From: Dendrobium chrysotoxum
Lineage: Eukaryota; Streptophyta; Magnoliopsida; Asparagales; Orchidaceae
Assembly (NCBI GenBank): GCA_019925795.1
Contig: CM034305.1
Coordinates: 55,540,573-55,604,572, forward strand
Length of the DNA stretch: 64,000 bases
Reading direction: 5' to 3'
Shown here in pieces: positions 31,001 through 42,623 of this stretch (positions are counted from its first letter, which is position 1; each line of letters begins with the position of its first letter). The notes below the pieces were generated by a model. It searched no databases. It was not told where the DNA came from and saw nothing but the letters and a program-made list of their open reading frames with translations. The position numbers and the translations under genes are program-made.

Positions 31001-31864
31001 CCTCGGCTGACTCCTATCCTGAAGAACAGACATGAGAAGGTCCAGGAAAACTGTATCGATCTTGTTGGTCGGATTGCTGATCGTGGGGCTGAGTTTGTCC
31101 CAGCTAGAGAGTGGATGAGGATTTGTTTTGAGCTGCTTGATATGCTAAAGGCTCATAAGAAAGGCATTAGGAGAGCTACTGTGAACACCTTTGGGTACAT
31201 TGCAAAAGCTATTGGACCACAAGATGTTTTGGCAACTTTATTAAACAATTTGAAAGTGCAGGAGCGTCAAAATCGTGTTTGCACAACAGTTGCGATTGCT
31301 ATAGTTGCTGAAACCTGCTCCCCATTCACTGTTCTCCCTGCTCTTATGAATGAATACCGTGTTCCAGAATTGAATGTACAGAATGGCGTTTTAAAATCTC
31401 TTTCCTTTCTTTTTGAGTACATTGGAGAGATGGGAAAGGATTATATTTATGCTGTGACACCATTACTGGAAGATGCTTTGATGGACAGGGATCTAGTTCA
31501 TAGACAGACTGCTGCTTCAGCTGTCAAGCACATGGCTTTGGGTGTTGCTGGCTTGGGTTGTGAGGATGCTTTGGTCCATCTGTTGAACTATGTGTGGCCA
31601 AATATATTTGAAACTTCTCCCCATGTCATAAATGCAGTAATGGAGGCGATTGAAGGAATGAGAGTTGCCTTAGGAGCTGCTGTTGTCCTGAATTACTGCC
31701 TCCAAGGCTTGTTCCATCCAGCAAGAAAGGTCCGTGAGGTTTATTGGAAAATTTACAACTCCTTGTATATTGGAGCTCAAGATACACTTGTTGCTGCTTA
31801 CCCTGTGTTGGAGGATGAGGAGAACAATGTCTATAGCAGGCCTGAATTGATGATGTTTGTCTGA
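28040..31864 (+). CDS. SF3B1: Splicing factor 3B subunit 1 (SF3B1/SAP155)
   Basis: 1274 residues in one exon. SF3B1 is the HEAT-repeat scaffold of SF3b in the U2 snRNP. It clamps the branch-site helix in the nucleus and passes pre-mRNA to the active spliceosome. The N-terminal third (about 185-310) holds RWD-type motifs (RWDQ, RWDATP, RWDETP twice) amid many TP sites, the known binding and phosphorylation region. About 340-375 matches the conserved PMTPEQYNLLRWERDIEERN block. HEAT repeats fill about 430-1274 and end in ELMMFV. K669 in QKVRTI corresponds by alignment to human K700, and the nearby RHTGIK and YVRNTT stretches are also unchanged. I took the ATG at 28040, just after the leader intron acceptor; upstream in-frame codons lie in the intron. 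Length is close to other plant SF3B1 proteins. No disruption is visible, in contrast to all neighbours. Confidence 0.98.
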   Translation: MEIDRHNIDNEIKKAQEERRNMENLAPLASVTFDSDLYEENRFEGYARSIPVNEDEDEADGDASLIGRRRMPSYTAPKSLIDVPRADGEDDSGFKKPSRIIDREDEYRRRRLDRIISPARNDPFASGEATPDPSVRTYADVMREQALQRQKEELLKAAAKKHEEEKNNKAAVAEAPPAAAAAAAQKRRNRWDQSQDSDGASAVKKLKSSSDWDAPDSTPGIGRWDATPTPGRVGDATPSISRRNRWDETPTPGRLADSDATPAAATPGATPAGMTWDATPKLGGLATPTPKRQRSRWDETPATMGSATPLPGAATPAAAFTPGVTPIGGVDLATPTPGAINLRGPMTPEQYNLLRWERDIEERNRPLTDEELDAMFPQEGYKILEPPASYVPIRTPARKLLATPTPIGTPLYAIPEENRGQQFDVPKEAPGGLPFMKPEDYQYFGALLNEEEEEELSPEEQKERKIMKLLLKVKNGTPPQRKTALRQLTDKAREFGAGPLFNKILPLLMQPTLEDQERHLLVKVIDRVLYKLDELVRPFVHKILVVIEPLLIDEDYYARVEGREIISNLSKAAGLATMIAAMRPDIDNIDEYVRNTTARAFSVVASALGIPALLPFLKAVCQSKKSWQARHTGIKIVQQIAILMGCAVLPHLRSLVEIIEHGLSDENQKVRTITALSLAALAEAAAPYGIESFDSVLKPLWKGIRSHRGKVLAAFLKAIGFIIPLMDALYASYYTKEVMVILIREFQSPDEEMKKIVLKVVKQCVSTEGVEADYIRNDILPEFFRNFWVRRMALDRRNYKQLVDTTVEIANKVGVADIVGRVVEDLKDESEPYRRMVMETIEKVVSNLGASDIDARLEELLIDGILYAFQEQTSDDANVMLNGFGAVVNALGQRVKPYLPQICGTIKWRLNNKSAKVRQQAADLISRIAVVMKQCHEEQLMGHLGVVLYEYLGEEYPEVLGSILGALKAIVNVIGMTKMTPPIKDLLPRLTPILKNRHEKVQENCIDLVGRIADRGAEFVPAREWMRICFELLDMLKAHKKGIRRATVNTFGYIAKAIGPQDVLATLLNNLKVQERQNRVCTTVAIAIVAETCSPFTVLPALMNEYRVPELNVQNGVLKSLSFLFEYIGEMGKDYIYAVTPLLEDALMDRDLVHRQTAASAVKHMALGVAGLGCEDALVHLLNYVWPNIFETSPHVINAVMEAIEGMRVALGAAVVLNYCLQGLFHPARKVREVYWKIYNSLYIGAQDTLVAAYPVLEDEENNVYSRPELMMFV

Positions 31865-32480
31865 CACATTAATGCTTGCACAGGGGTGCTTATGCTTGAG
31901 ATGAACTTTGTTCCCTCTGTTTGCTGGTATGACTGGGGTATGCTAAAAAGTAGATATGTCGTTTTTCTTCTATCCTTCTCTTCGTTATTATTTCAAACTG
32001 TTTGAGCAAGTCATTAATTCTAGAAAGTTGCATTTTTCTGGTTCCATCTTACCTTGTTTTTTTTTTTTGAAGTTATATAGGGCAGAATGTAGGGAGAAAC
32101 TTAAAAAGTTATTCTTTTTTGTATTTTGATAGATTGGTAACTTCTACTTGCTACGTTACTTTTCCAGTTAGCTGTGTTTGTTACAGTTTAGCAGCATTCT
32201 GATCTCATATTTCATTTTTTTATCTCTGCTAATAGGTAATGTATTTTATCTGTGCTCTCTAGGGAGCTTATGATTTGATATTTTTGAATATGATCACTTT
32301 TGCTCAATACATGGTGGTTAAATTGATCATCAGCATTATTATTTGCCTCATCCTAATTATTTGGGTTAGCTTTATAAATTCTCAATTTTCATTTATAACC
32401 TTTGAAACGTTGCATGTGATTTTAGATTTATGTATTTTTCTTTCTAATTTTTGGCACTAATTTTATATACCTATTAATTA
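31865..32480 (+). other. SF3B1 3' flank / UTR
   Basis: T-rich sequence typical of a plant 3' UTR and downstream flank. No canonical AATAAA was found in a persuasive place. A 15-bp word AATTCATTCCGATCA occurs at 32480-32494 and again at 32557-32571, just before the RTE fragment. Confidence 0.5.
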
Positions 32481-32566
32481 ATTCATTCCGATCACCAAAG
32501 TCAATTTTTCACTATCTTATGTTCAATATAATTACTCCCATGGTTCCTATAATATGAATTCATTCC

Positions 32567-33749
32567 GATCAACAAAATGTTTCTCAAAATCTTTTTGGAT
32601 TCATGCCGGGTAGGTCTACTATGGAAGCCATACATTTATCGAGAGGTTTGATGGAGAAATATAGAGAGAATAAGAAGGATCTACTATGATATTTATTGAT
32701 TTAGAGAAAGCATATGATAAAGTTCCAAGAGAAGTGCTATGGAGAGTTCTTGAAAAGAAAGGAGTTAATAATGCTTATATTCAAATCATTAAAGATATGT
32801 ATGCAGGAGCTATTACTTGTGTTCAAACACAAGGTGGTTTGACCAAATATTTTCCTATTTCGGTTCAAGGATCAATCTTAAGTCCATATCTTTTTGCTTT
32901 AGTCATGGATGTTCTTACTAGACATTTGCAAGAGAATGTACCTTGGTGTATGCTTTTTGCTGATGATATTCTTCTTGTTGATAAGACTAGAGAGGGAGTT
33001 GAAGGTAAACTTGAATTATGGAGTTCAACCTTAGAGTCTAAAGGTTTTCACTTGAGTAGATCTAAAACGGAATATATGGAGTGTAATTTTAGTAGTAATA
33101 GACCTAGTGAGGGGATTGTGACTTTGGGCGATCAAGTCATTAATAAGAACACACGTTTTAGATATCTTGGATCTATTGTTCAGAGTGATGGTGAAATAGA
33201 TGGGGGATATTATCAGCAGAATTCAAGTTGGATGGTTGAAGTGGAGGAATGCATTGGGCTTGTTGTGTGATAGAAAAGTCCCCCCCAAACTTAAGGGTAA
33301 ATTCTATAAGATGGTGGTGAGACTTGCAATGCTTTATGGTGTCGAATGTTGGCCATTAAAAGAGAAGCATAATACTAAGTTAAGTATTGCAGAGATGAGG
33401 ATGCTCAGGTGGATGAGTGGCTTTACCCTTAGAGATAGGATACGATATGAGCATATACGTGAAAAGGTTGGAGTAGCTCCAGTGAAAGATAAGATTAGAT
33501 AGAGTCGCCTTAGATGGTTTGGTCACATAAAATGGTGGCCTTCCGATGACCCGGTTAGGAAAGTAGAGGTATTATATTTGACTTATGTTAAGAAAGGTAG
33601 AAGTAGACCTAAAAAGAATATTAGAAATGATCTTTCTTTATTAGATTTAAATGAGAATTTGACTTTTAACAGAACACATGGAGAAAAAGGATTCATGTAG
33701 CTGACCCCACGAAGTGGGACAAAGGCTTGATGTTGTTGTTGTTGTTGTA
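32567..33749 (+). mobile_element. RTE-type LINE fragment 1 (RT and tail)
   Basis: 5'-truncated. It starts inside the RT at the QN.FGFMPGRSTMEA block. After a frameshift at about 32683 the frame 32686-33270 reads MIFIDLEKAYDKVPREVLW, LSPYLFALVMDVLTRHL and CMLFADDILLVD (xADD catalytic motif). A further shift at about 33195 leads to 33200-33502 and a downstream RLRWFGHI segment, the usual C-terminus of plant RTE LINEs. It ends in CACGAAGTGGGACAAAGGC and a (TTG)n tail, the RTE-type short-repeat ending. Inactive. Confidence 0.88.
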
Positions 33750-36690
33750 TTTTTGTCACATTTAGCTTGATTATCTATGACTTTTAACTGCTCAACACTT
33801 AAATCCATACAATAGAAAGGTCAATTGAAATATTCAAATTGCTGCAGGACTTTATGCTTGTATTAAAAAATCAAATATTATAACCGGTAGTTGATGCCAT
33901 AAAAACGTCTCTAATCTATATCCTCTCAGCCTTAGCATCTAGTATTGTGAGCATGCAGGGTGGTCTGTTGTGTGTTATGATTTAAGATCCTGATCAGATT
34001 TGAGAGCCACCAACTTGGAAGACATTGTTTAGGTTGGATAGCTATGTTTATTCAGGAACTAATTGGATTTGGTTGTGTTGCCATTCTGATATTGTTTTGG
34101 AAGAAATTTTACTACTGTTGTCAACGGTGAAGGTTTTAATGGTCCAAATCTTTGAGATAGAAAGTGATCATAATTACTACTTTACTAGCGGGCCTTACCT
34201 AGCGTTATACTGATATTTCCATAGTCATATGCTGGATAGATGCTGAATGGCTGTAGTGATAGCAATACCTATTCCCGACTAATATTCCTGCTTTTCCTAT
34301 GAATGCCTAATACTTAATAGTTCCATCTATGTGCTCAAACCATTCATTGTTTCTATCTCTTCTGCAGCATTCTTGCATGCCCACGCTAATTTCTCAGGTT
34401 CTTCAATACATGTGTAGGTTGTAGAGTTCTTAAAATAACCAAGTGAGGAGGTGTATGAATATACAATTCAGAAATTGCAGTTCGAAGACACTGATTAAAC
34501 AATTATTTGCTAGTTGTTGATGCAATAAAAAAAATACAAAGAATCCATACTAAATGTTAATTTAATGATCGATTTAATTAAATAAATTTATTGAAAAATT
34601 GAAACCATCAAAAACTAAAAAATGATTAATATTCACTCTATAAATTTGGCCGACTCAAAGCAATCACACTCCTAAAAACTATCAAAAAGTTATTTATTAA
34701 AAAAAAAAGAGGAGAAAAGTCATTGCATTGCGCTTAAAAAAATCAACATCCAATCAAGTGCTTTTATTAAATCAAAATTTCTTTTACGAATCTCAGATTT
34801 TAATATTTATAATCATCAAACCATGCAGATGGCTGCTACTGATTTGGGTTGGCTTAACTGAAATCGGATAAGACATTGTATTGTAGTGAATCTCTCATAT
34901 GCCGAATTCCTGTGTTCAGTACCATCCAACAATCCAATCTATGGAATGTTTAAAGGCTAAGCATTGAAAATATCTTGCAACCATAGCCCGTTAAGCACGA
35001 GAGACCCATTAGCAATTGCAATATAAGGCCCAAAACCTACTTTAGCCACCATTTACTGAGACCAAAACTCCATTAATATGCCAACAACAGCAGCCCAAAT
35101 AGTAATTATGCCTGGAAAATAAGCTTACGCCTGGATAACAATTTAGAGCAAAAATATCAAAGCCCGAAGGCACCATCAGCAGCAGAAGTGATCATTAACA
35201 GCATTTTCAGAAGTATGCCAGGAGCCACTCCTTATTTGGAGCTCAGCCCCTGCGATCACTCATCAAAGCTGGAGGCACCATCTTATTTTCTTTCTTAAAC
35301 TATACTTTACAAAACATTTTTGGATTCAAATAAACTATTATCTTATCGCATGATGTTTCTAGAATCTTTTATGGATTCAATTATACTATTATGAGACCTT
35401 CATAAATTTAAATATACTTTTATCCCTAAACCATATCATATCAAAGAACAAGATATTTCTAGATTCCACCATCAATAGCTGACACAATTTCGTCATGTAG
35501 ATAGTTTAAAGAACAAGCTATGTAGAGTTATCTGGTAGTGTTAGATGTGAATTAATGAGGTCATGGAAATGGAGAAGAATCCAGTTAGTCACACACATTG
35601 ATTATTAGACTATGACCAAAACATTCTGGAATTTCTATTTCTAATTTCTAAGTACTTGTCTTAATGTGCTATGTGAGTTTTAATTCCCATATGTTTCTCA
35701 CATTTTTTTTCATTGAGACACCCTTATGAAACTTTTATGGTTTCAAAGATGTTATTATCTCATTGCTTGGTTTAAATTTTGCATACTTTTTATTCATATC
35801 TATAATAGACTTATGATTGACATAGTTAGCAGTCATTATCCTGGGAATATTTTCATGTAAATCAGGCAAATGATTAATATGACATGAAGCAAATAAGAAA
35901 ATACTAAATTATTAACATGCGATTTTATATATACTAATAAAGACACTATTTAACTCCAATAATGATGCACATATATGGATGAACATTAACTTTAAATAAA
36001 ACTAATCTAAGTGACTTTAAAGACTAGTTGTGTTGAATTATGCATTTTTAATTTGACAAAACAGATGGAGTTTGAAATTTTAATTTAAATTGCTTATATC
36101 CATGTAACTTAACTTTATTCATAAGGTTTTTTATGTGAATTTATTTCACTAAATCAAGAATTAAAGTCTAAATCAATTTCAATCTGATAATTATCATAGA
36201 ATAATATTAGCAGATAATTCGTCAAAGGTTCTTTTTTCATGCTATTCAATAGGTTCACCAACTATAATACACATGATTGATTTATATTCATATTCAATAT
36301 TAGAAATGGTTCATGTATAATCCCATGATCAGTTTTAGTTTTTGATTTAATTTCTATTAGAAATGGTTCATATATAATTTAATTGCATCTATGCCATTCA
36401 AAAAAAAATTCATGCACTGTAAATTTTTAAATTTAAATAAAAGGAGATTCAATCATAAATGATTCTTGTTTTAATGTAAGCTCAACAAGCTTTTGAGGAG
36501 ATGATACTAATTTTTCTTTTGGGGCATTAATCACAAATATATTTGTTCTAATAAAATAATTGTAATATTTTTTAATTTCCAAAGATGTTTGTAAGGCCTT
36601 GTGTAATGTATTTGGTGAATTATAACTTAATTCCTCTTTAATCTCTTGCCCAAAAATTTTAATGAAATAGATAAGGGTAACATAGTAGTC
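33750..36690. other. Intergenic, degenerate repeats, one higher-GC patch
   Basis: Mostly AT-rich with no confident gene. 34440-34640 loosely resembles 38690-38900 (shared words around ACAATTCAG, TTAATGATC, ATTGAA.CCAT), perhaps remains of a Copia LTR pair. 34960-35280 is less AT-rich and on the minus strand has short readings such as IAIANGSLVLNGLW, which could be a gene fragment that I do not recognise. Confidence 0.35.
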
Positions 36691-36691
36691 T

Positions 36692-36759
36692 AAGGAAAAT
36701 AATATTTAGCTATATGATCTATAGTTTTATAGATCATATAGCTAAATAGTATTTTCCTT
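36692..36759. repeat. Near-perfect 32-bp inverted repeat with 4-bp loop
   Basis: Inner arms ATTTAGCTATATGATCTATA (36704-36723) and its exact complement (36728-36747) surround GTTT. Pairing extends outward to 36692 and 36759 with a single mismatch. A partial third copy of the AGATCATATA core follows near 36770. Confidence 0.9.
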
Positions 36760-36779
36760 TGAAATAATATAGATCATAT

Positions 36780-38192
36780 AACTGATGATATTCCAATAGA
36801 AGTGTGAAAATACTTAGGACATCATGGAATTCTTTGGCTTCCTAAACTTGTTAACAATATTTTGAAGATTAAAAAGATGTCAGATGAGTGGAGGAGTATT
36901 TTTGTTCTTATTTTTAAGAATAAAAGTGATGCATAAGAGTGTGCAAATTATTGAGAAATTTAGTTAATTTGTAATACATCAAATTTATCAGAGTAATTGT
37001 GCATAGATTTACGACGTGATAATAATTTTATTCAAAATCAGTTTGGAATCATGTCGGGTACGTCTACTATGAAAGCTATGCATTTGTTGACAGGTTTGAT
37101 GAGTATGTATAGAGTAAGAAGGATCTACATATGATATTTATTGATTTAGAGAAAACATATGATAAAATTCCAAGAGAAGTGCTCGAGAGAGTTTTAGAAA
37201 ATGAATGAGTTAATAATGTTTATATTCAAGTCATTAAGGATATGCATACAGGAGTTGTTACTTGTGTTCAAACACAAGATGGTTTTACCAAGTATTTTCC
37301 TATTCCAATTGGATTGCATCAAGGATTAGTTTTAAGCCCATATCTTTTTGCTTTAGTCATGAATGTTCTTACTAGACATTTGCAAGAGCATGTACCTCGG
37401 TGTATGCGTTTTGCTAATGATATTCTTCTTGTTGATAAGACTAGAAAGGGAGTTGATTAAAAACTTGAATTATGGAGATCAACCTTAAATTATAAAGGAT
37501 TTTGTATGAGTAGATCTAAAACCGAATACATGGAGTGTAATTTTACTAGTAATAGATCTAGTGGTGGGATTGTGACATTGAGTGGTCATTAAAAAGTGTG
37601 CACATTTTAGATATCTTGAGTCTATTGTTCAAAGTGATGGTGAAATAGATGATGATATTATTAGTGGAATTCAAGTTGGATGGCTAAAGTGGAGGAATAT
37701 ATCGGGCTTGTTGTGTGATAGAAAAATATCGCTTAAACTTAATGGAAACTTTTATATGATAGTGGTGAGACCTGCAATGTTATATTGTGCGCCATTAAAA
37801 GAGAAGCATAGAATTAAGTTAAGTGTTGCAGAGATAAGGATATTTAGGTGGATGATTGGCTTTTACACTTAGAGATAGAATGCAAAACGAGTATATATGT
37901 GAAAAGGTTAGAGTAGCTTGTGTGGAAGATAAGATTAGAGAGAGTCGTCTTAGATGGTTTGGACACAAAACATCAGCCATTGGATGACCTTGTTTAGGAG
38001 AGTAGATGTATTAAATGTAGCCTATGTTAAGAAAGATAGAAATAGACCTAAAAATGCTTTGTTAGAAAGTATTAAAATGAACTTTTTATTATATTTCAAT
38101 GAGTATTTGACTCTTAATAGGAGACAATAGAGAAAAAAGATTCATATAGATGATCCCATGTAGTGAGATAAAGGTTTGTTGTTGTTATTATA
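36780..38192 (+). mobile_element. RTE-type LINE fragment 2
   Basis: Starts further 5' than fragment 1 (DDIPIEV.KYLGHHGI, then KMSDEWR near 36880) and ends at the same tail with TTGTTGTTATTATA. RT motif 3 is kept (GLHQGLVLSPYLFALVM) but the catalytic box reads RFANDILLVD, with Asp lost. Stops are numerous. It belongs to the same family as fragment 1 and is independently decayed. Confidence 0.85.
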
Positions 38193-40698
38193 TATGATTT
38201 ATAAAATTTGCATAATACTCAATGGCACTATAGTTATCTTGTTTATAATAATTTAATTGATCTTGCAAGTTATTTTTATATTCATTGAATGATAAATATT
38301 GCTCTTTAACTTTAAATTTTATTTTAACCAAGGTAGATTTAACAAAATTTTCCAAAATGATTTCAAGTATTTACCATCAATTTTGTTTTAGCACTTTAAA
38401 CTTTGTAGGAATCAGTTACACAAAGATGTATTTTGAAATTATCAATCTAATTTTTAAATTCTATAAATAATATTTCTCATTAAATGTAGAAATATACTTC
38501 TGAGCCATGTTGGTCACATTGCAGTTGTTTAAATCAATAACCTTCTTGATTTCATTTAAATTGCTTTATATTATTACTAGTTGCTTGACTCGGGTATTAT
38601 GTCCTATAATTGACATGATTAAGGAGCTTTGAGCTATAATACCAATTTGATGGTAAACATCTTAGGAGCTTGGCTTTGAGCTAACTATATTATGTGATGT
38701 ATGGAACACACAATTCAGATTGGAAATTCATAGATCAAAGACTGTTGATTAAACAAATATTTAACTAATGCAATTAAGAAATTATGAAATGTTTGTGTCA
38801 AACGATAATTTAATGATCAATTAACCAAAGGAATTCAATGGAGCATTGAAGCCATAAAAAACCATAAGTTTATCAAGTTTCAAACTGCAAACAAGAATTC
38901 AACTTGTAATGCATTTGATTAAAATTTGTCAAGCTCATAAAAAATCAATAACAAATTATTCAGAAAAAATTAGAAAAAAAATTCACCAAGTAGAGGAAAT
39001 ATAGGTCTCGTACTTGTACAAGGAGGAAATTTGTAATCATATTTGCACAGCACTTGAAGGGATCAACATGCTATCATGCACACAGAAAATTGAAGAAACC
39101 AAGTAATTAGTACTTTAGAAGAGTTTAGTATTTTTTTTCCATCAGTGCATGACCTTAATTTTACTCTTTGTAGACTTCGCTTGCACTTGACAAAAATATT
39201 ATTCTTTGTTGACATTGATGTTATTTGCATTCGCACATTGACATAGAACTGGTTAATTTGAAGCTGAGGCATTCTATAAGAGATATTTACCTGGTTTGCT
39301 AATATGATTTTACAGTTTGGGTTTGTTTGGGATAGCTATTTTAATGTTTTGTTTTTCTCACTATTATCATGCTTTTATTTGGAGCATGGCTATTTTTCAG
39401 AAATTTTTTTAATGAAAAGCTGTATTTTATTACAAGATCTTTTAATGTTTAGTAGGTATAAGAAAGTTGTTTACTGATTTTTTTCAATATATATATCAAT
39501 AATAATTTTTGAAAAAATTACTCACTCTTTGCGATAATTTTATAACCATTTTTATAAAAAAATTACAATTATCTCAAATATATCCTTTGTGTTGCTTCAC
39601 AGGCTTGTCATGATCTAACTTATCATCTATCCTCGTAATCGTTTTCTTTGCGTTGTTTTAAGGTTTTAAATTCAATATTCTACATTGATGATTTCCTCTC
39701 TTTGGGTGGGCAATTCCAATTTGGTTTTAGTTATTTGATTGGCAGAAGTTATTGACCCGGTAGTTAGGAGTGATGATGATTTAGGTTTTATTTGGGGTGA
39801 TTTTCTTACTGCTTATTAAATCAGTTTTCTCGTTCAAAAATTTTAATTTTGTACTAAAAAGCTACTTTAAGAAATCAGTAAGAAAACCGTCCTAAACCGT
39901 CCTAAAGAAAGTCTTCATTGCTGACCGACTGCTGTTCTTAGCTAGAACTGAAAGAGATTTATTTTTTTCTTCAGCATTCTTGAACTTCATTTTTCTTTTA
40001 CCTCTGAAAAACAATTATTGACCTGGTAACTTTTCCCTTGCTGCAGCTTTTTCGCTCTCTTTCATTTACTGCATTTGGCGGCGGAGGATGCATTAGAGAT
40101 CATGCTGCCCTTGTGTAATATCTGTTCTCCTTTCAAATCTTGGATTTTAAATTGTAACTCTGGTGCTTTCTTCCATATAGACTGTTCACTGTCTTTGGTT
40201 CTTTTGAAGCTTAGTTTTGTTATCTTTTATCAGTATGATGTATCGACTTTCTGTAAATCTGATGAATTATCAACACGCTTTTACAGAATATATTAATGGG
40301 TGGTTTGTGCTATTCATTATTCAGATTTATTATCAGATTTCCATTACGACGAGGCTGCAATTTGTTAAGGGAAAATGAAGAAAATATGCCACTTGGAAAA
40401 CGTCAGTTAAGTGACCTATTGATTTTTTGTTTCCTATAGCAGAATTACTGTGTATTTCAATATGAGAATTATTCTTGTTTTAGTGTGATGTGCTTCTGGG
40501 CTTAGCTAGAGGTTACAAGGTCTTACTGTTTGTTAGCATAATTCATTGTTTGTGGTTTTGGCACAATTTCTACTAGCATAGTAATTATATCAATTAATTC
40601 TTTTTATTGGTTAACACTGTCATTGTCAGGTCTCAAGCTTTGGATGTGAAAAATAGATGGTTGCATTAGGTGGTCGGTGTAAAACTTGTCAATTAATC
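38193..40698. other. Intergenic with possible Copia 5' LTR/PBS remnant
   Basis: 38633-38644 reads GCTATAATACCA, 10 of 12 bases of the minus-strand primer site GCTCTGATACCA, followed by ATTTGATGG as in many Copia 5' LTR junctions. Sequence after it resembles 34440-34640. The rest is AT-rich and unrecognised, including 40020-40300, which has splice-like and open segments but no known product. Confidence 0.3.
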
Positions 40699-40755
40699 AT
40701 GAACCGGCCTCACGTAGTGGGATAAATGTTTGATGTTATTGTTTGTTATTGTATT
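40699..40755 (+). mobile_element. RTE LINE tail fragment 3
   Basis: CACGTAGTGGGATAAATG and TTTGATGTTATTG match the 3' ends of the two larger RTE fragments (CACGAAGTGGGACAAAGG ... TTGATGTTG). Only the last 55-60 bp are present. Confidence 0.7.
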
Positions 40756-42615
40756 TCTATTTGAGGAGTTTTGGCACATTTTATTGATGACAATGGGAGG
40801 ACTTAAGAGTGTTTTGTTGATTGGAAATGAGACTTGGATGATAAGTTTATAATATGAAGGTGTGATATAGAGTTTAGGGTGAAAAGATAAGATCTTTAGA
40901 GGAGTTTGGTGGTGGGAGAATAAAGATTAGTTTAGTTTTGAGTTAATTTAGGTTGATTTAATCTAGCTTTTTTAGGAATAAATTTAGGGATTGTTTGGTT
41001 GGCTAGAAAAAAATGCACTTTAAAATAGAATATAGCGTAAAAAAAAAGTGTATTTTAAATGTTTTGGAGTTTGGATGAGTACAAAATTGATGTAGCTGAT
41101 TATTTCTTTTATATAATTTTTAATAATATATAATTTTTAATATTATTTTAATATAAATATAATTTAAGATTAATTGATTAACCATATAAAATAGTAAAAA
41201 TTAAATATTGAAAATTTAATAGTCTCTCTCTCCCATTCCTCTCACTCTCCCATCTCTCTTTCTCTTCTCTCTCTCCCGTCTCTCTTTCTCTTCTCTCCCT
41301 CCCCGTCTCTCTTGCAGTAAAAATGCAAAAAAAAAAAGCTTTTATCATAGAAAATCCGAAGTTTTCCGTTAACACTTAAAATTAACACTTAAAACGCAAA
41401 AATTAATTGTATTTTCACGAAAAAAGCAAAATGTAATTGCTTTCTAGATCTTTTTAAATTTAAATTACTTAACGTTGCTTTTGCTAATTTAGTCATAAAA
41501 GATAATCCTTTTTTAAATTCGGCCTATTTAGAAATGGGCTAATTAGATCATCATATAATAAAATATCCTTAATATTAAAAATCAGATTAATAAGCATATT
41601 AACAAACAAATCAAGGAGGTATGTATTAGTTCTAATTTTTTCCAATAATTTTAAATGTACCATAGCTTTAGCATGTAATTTCTTATATTATATATATATT
41701 GTTATACCCTTCAGCAGTTTGAGTAATCCTAACGAAAAATGTAAGGATAACTTTTACCAAAGCTTACATGATATTAACAAAGCAAATTATTTCCTAGCTT
41801 TTATTTAGGGGCCACAGCTTATTTGGGTAATCCTACTTCCAGAATGCAGCTCAGTAATAAGTAAGAGGAGCAATATGAATATAGTGTTGCTTGCTATTAT
41901 ATTAATATCAATCGATAATGGAGAAAGATTATTACAGACTTTAAGGGTTGTCAAAGTACTCTAATTAGATTAAAGTTTCATTTGAAATAATTTTTTAATT
42001 ACTTTCTAAAATAATTTTTAGTATAAAAATTTATTGAAGCAATAAGAAAGCTGTGAAATCCAAGCGAAAGTCTAGCTACTCCAGATAGTCAAGTCATCTA
42101 TAAGTCTACTGAAACAAGGGATTTAAAGTTCCAAGGAAGAAATGACCAAATTCATCATTAGTAAGACATTTATAAATTTAATTTTTACCATAGGTTTATG
42201 TTTATTGGCAAAGGAATAATCTTAAATGACATTATCAATATTTTATATAGACCATATAGGGTCTTAAAGATGATTTTTAATTCCTCTTCAATCCTAATTC
42301 TAATATAACGATTGCCAATCTTAAGGTAAATTTTGAAAAAAAAGCAATGTCAGGCTTATGAAATTAAATTTAGTATTTCATCTAATTGGATAATGTGAAA
42401 CCTAAATTTGATGGTGACCTTTTTAATTTCCATATTGTCTATATACATCCTCCAATTTTCATCCATATTGGGACTTAAATGAGTGGGGAATGCACACATG
42501 CTAAGGCTTTTATGAATAAAACGTTTTCTATATATTTCCTCAACTTTTGCCTTTTCAACTAATTAAGTGTGTTTAGTGAGATTCATCCTTTAATAGCGAA
42601 GGTTTGTATGTTGAG
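40756..42615. other. AT-rich intergenic with pyrimidine tract
   Basis: 41216-41317 is almost pure C/T (repeated CTCTCTTTCTCTTCTCTC). It gives a spurious minus-strand Arg/Glu frame. No element ends or genes were seen. Confidence 0.45.
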
Positions 42616-42623
42616 ATCCTGAC

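Noticed and set aside
33710..33750. (TTG)n run as an independent microsatellite
   Set aside because: It is the normal 3' tail of the RTE LINE, present in the same place in the other copies.
41178..41375. Minus-strand Arg/Glu-rich 65-codon frame
   Set aside because: Pure product of a C/T simple-sequence tract; no motif, no splice or start context.
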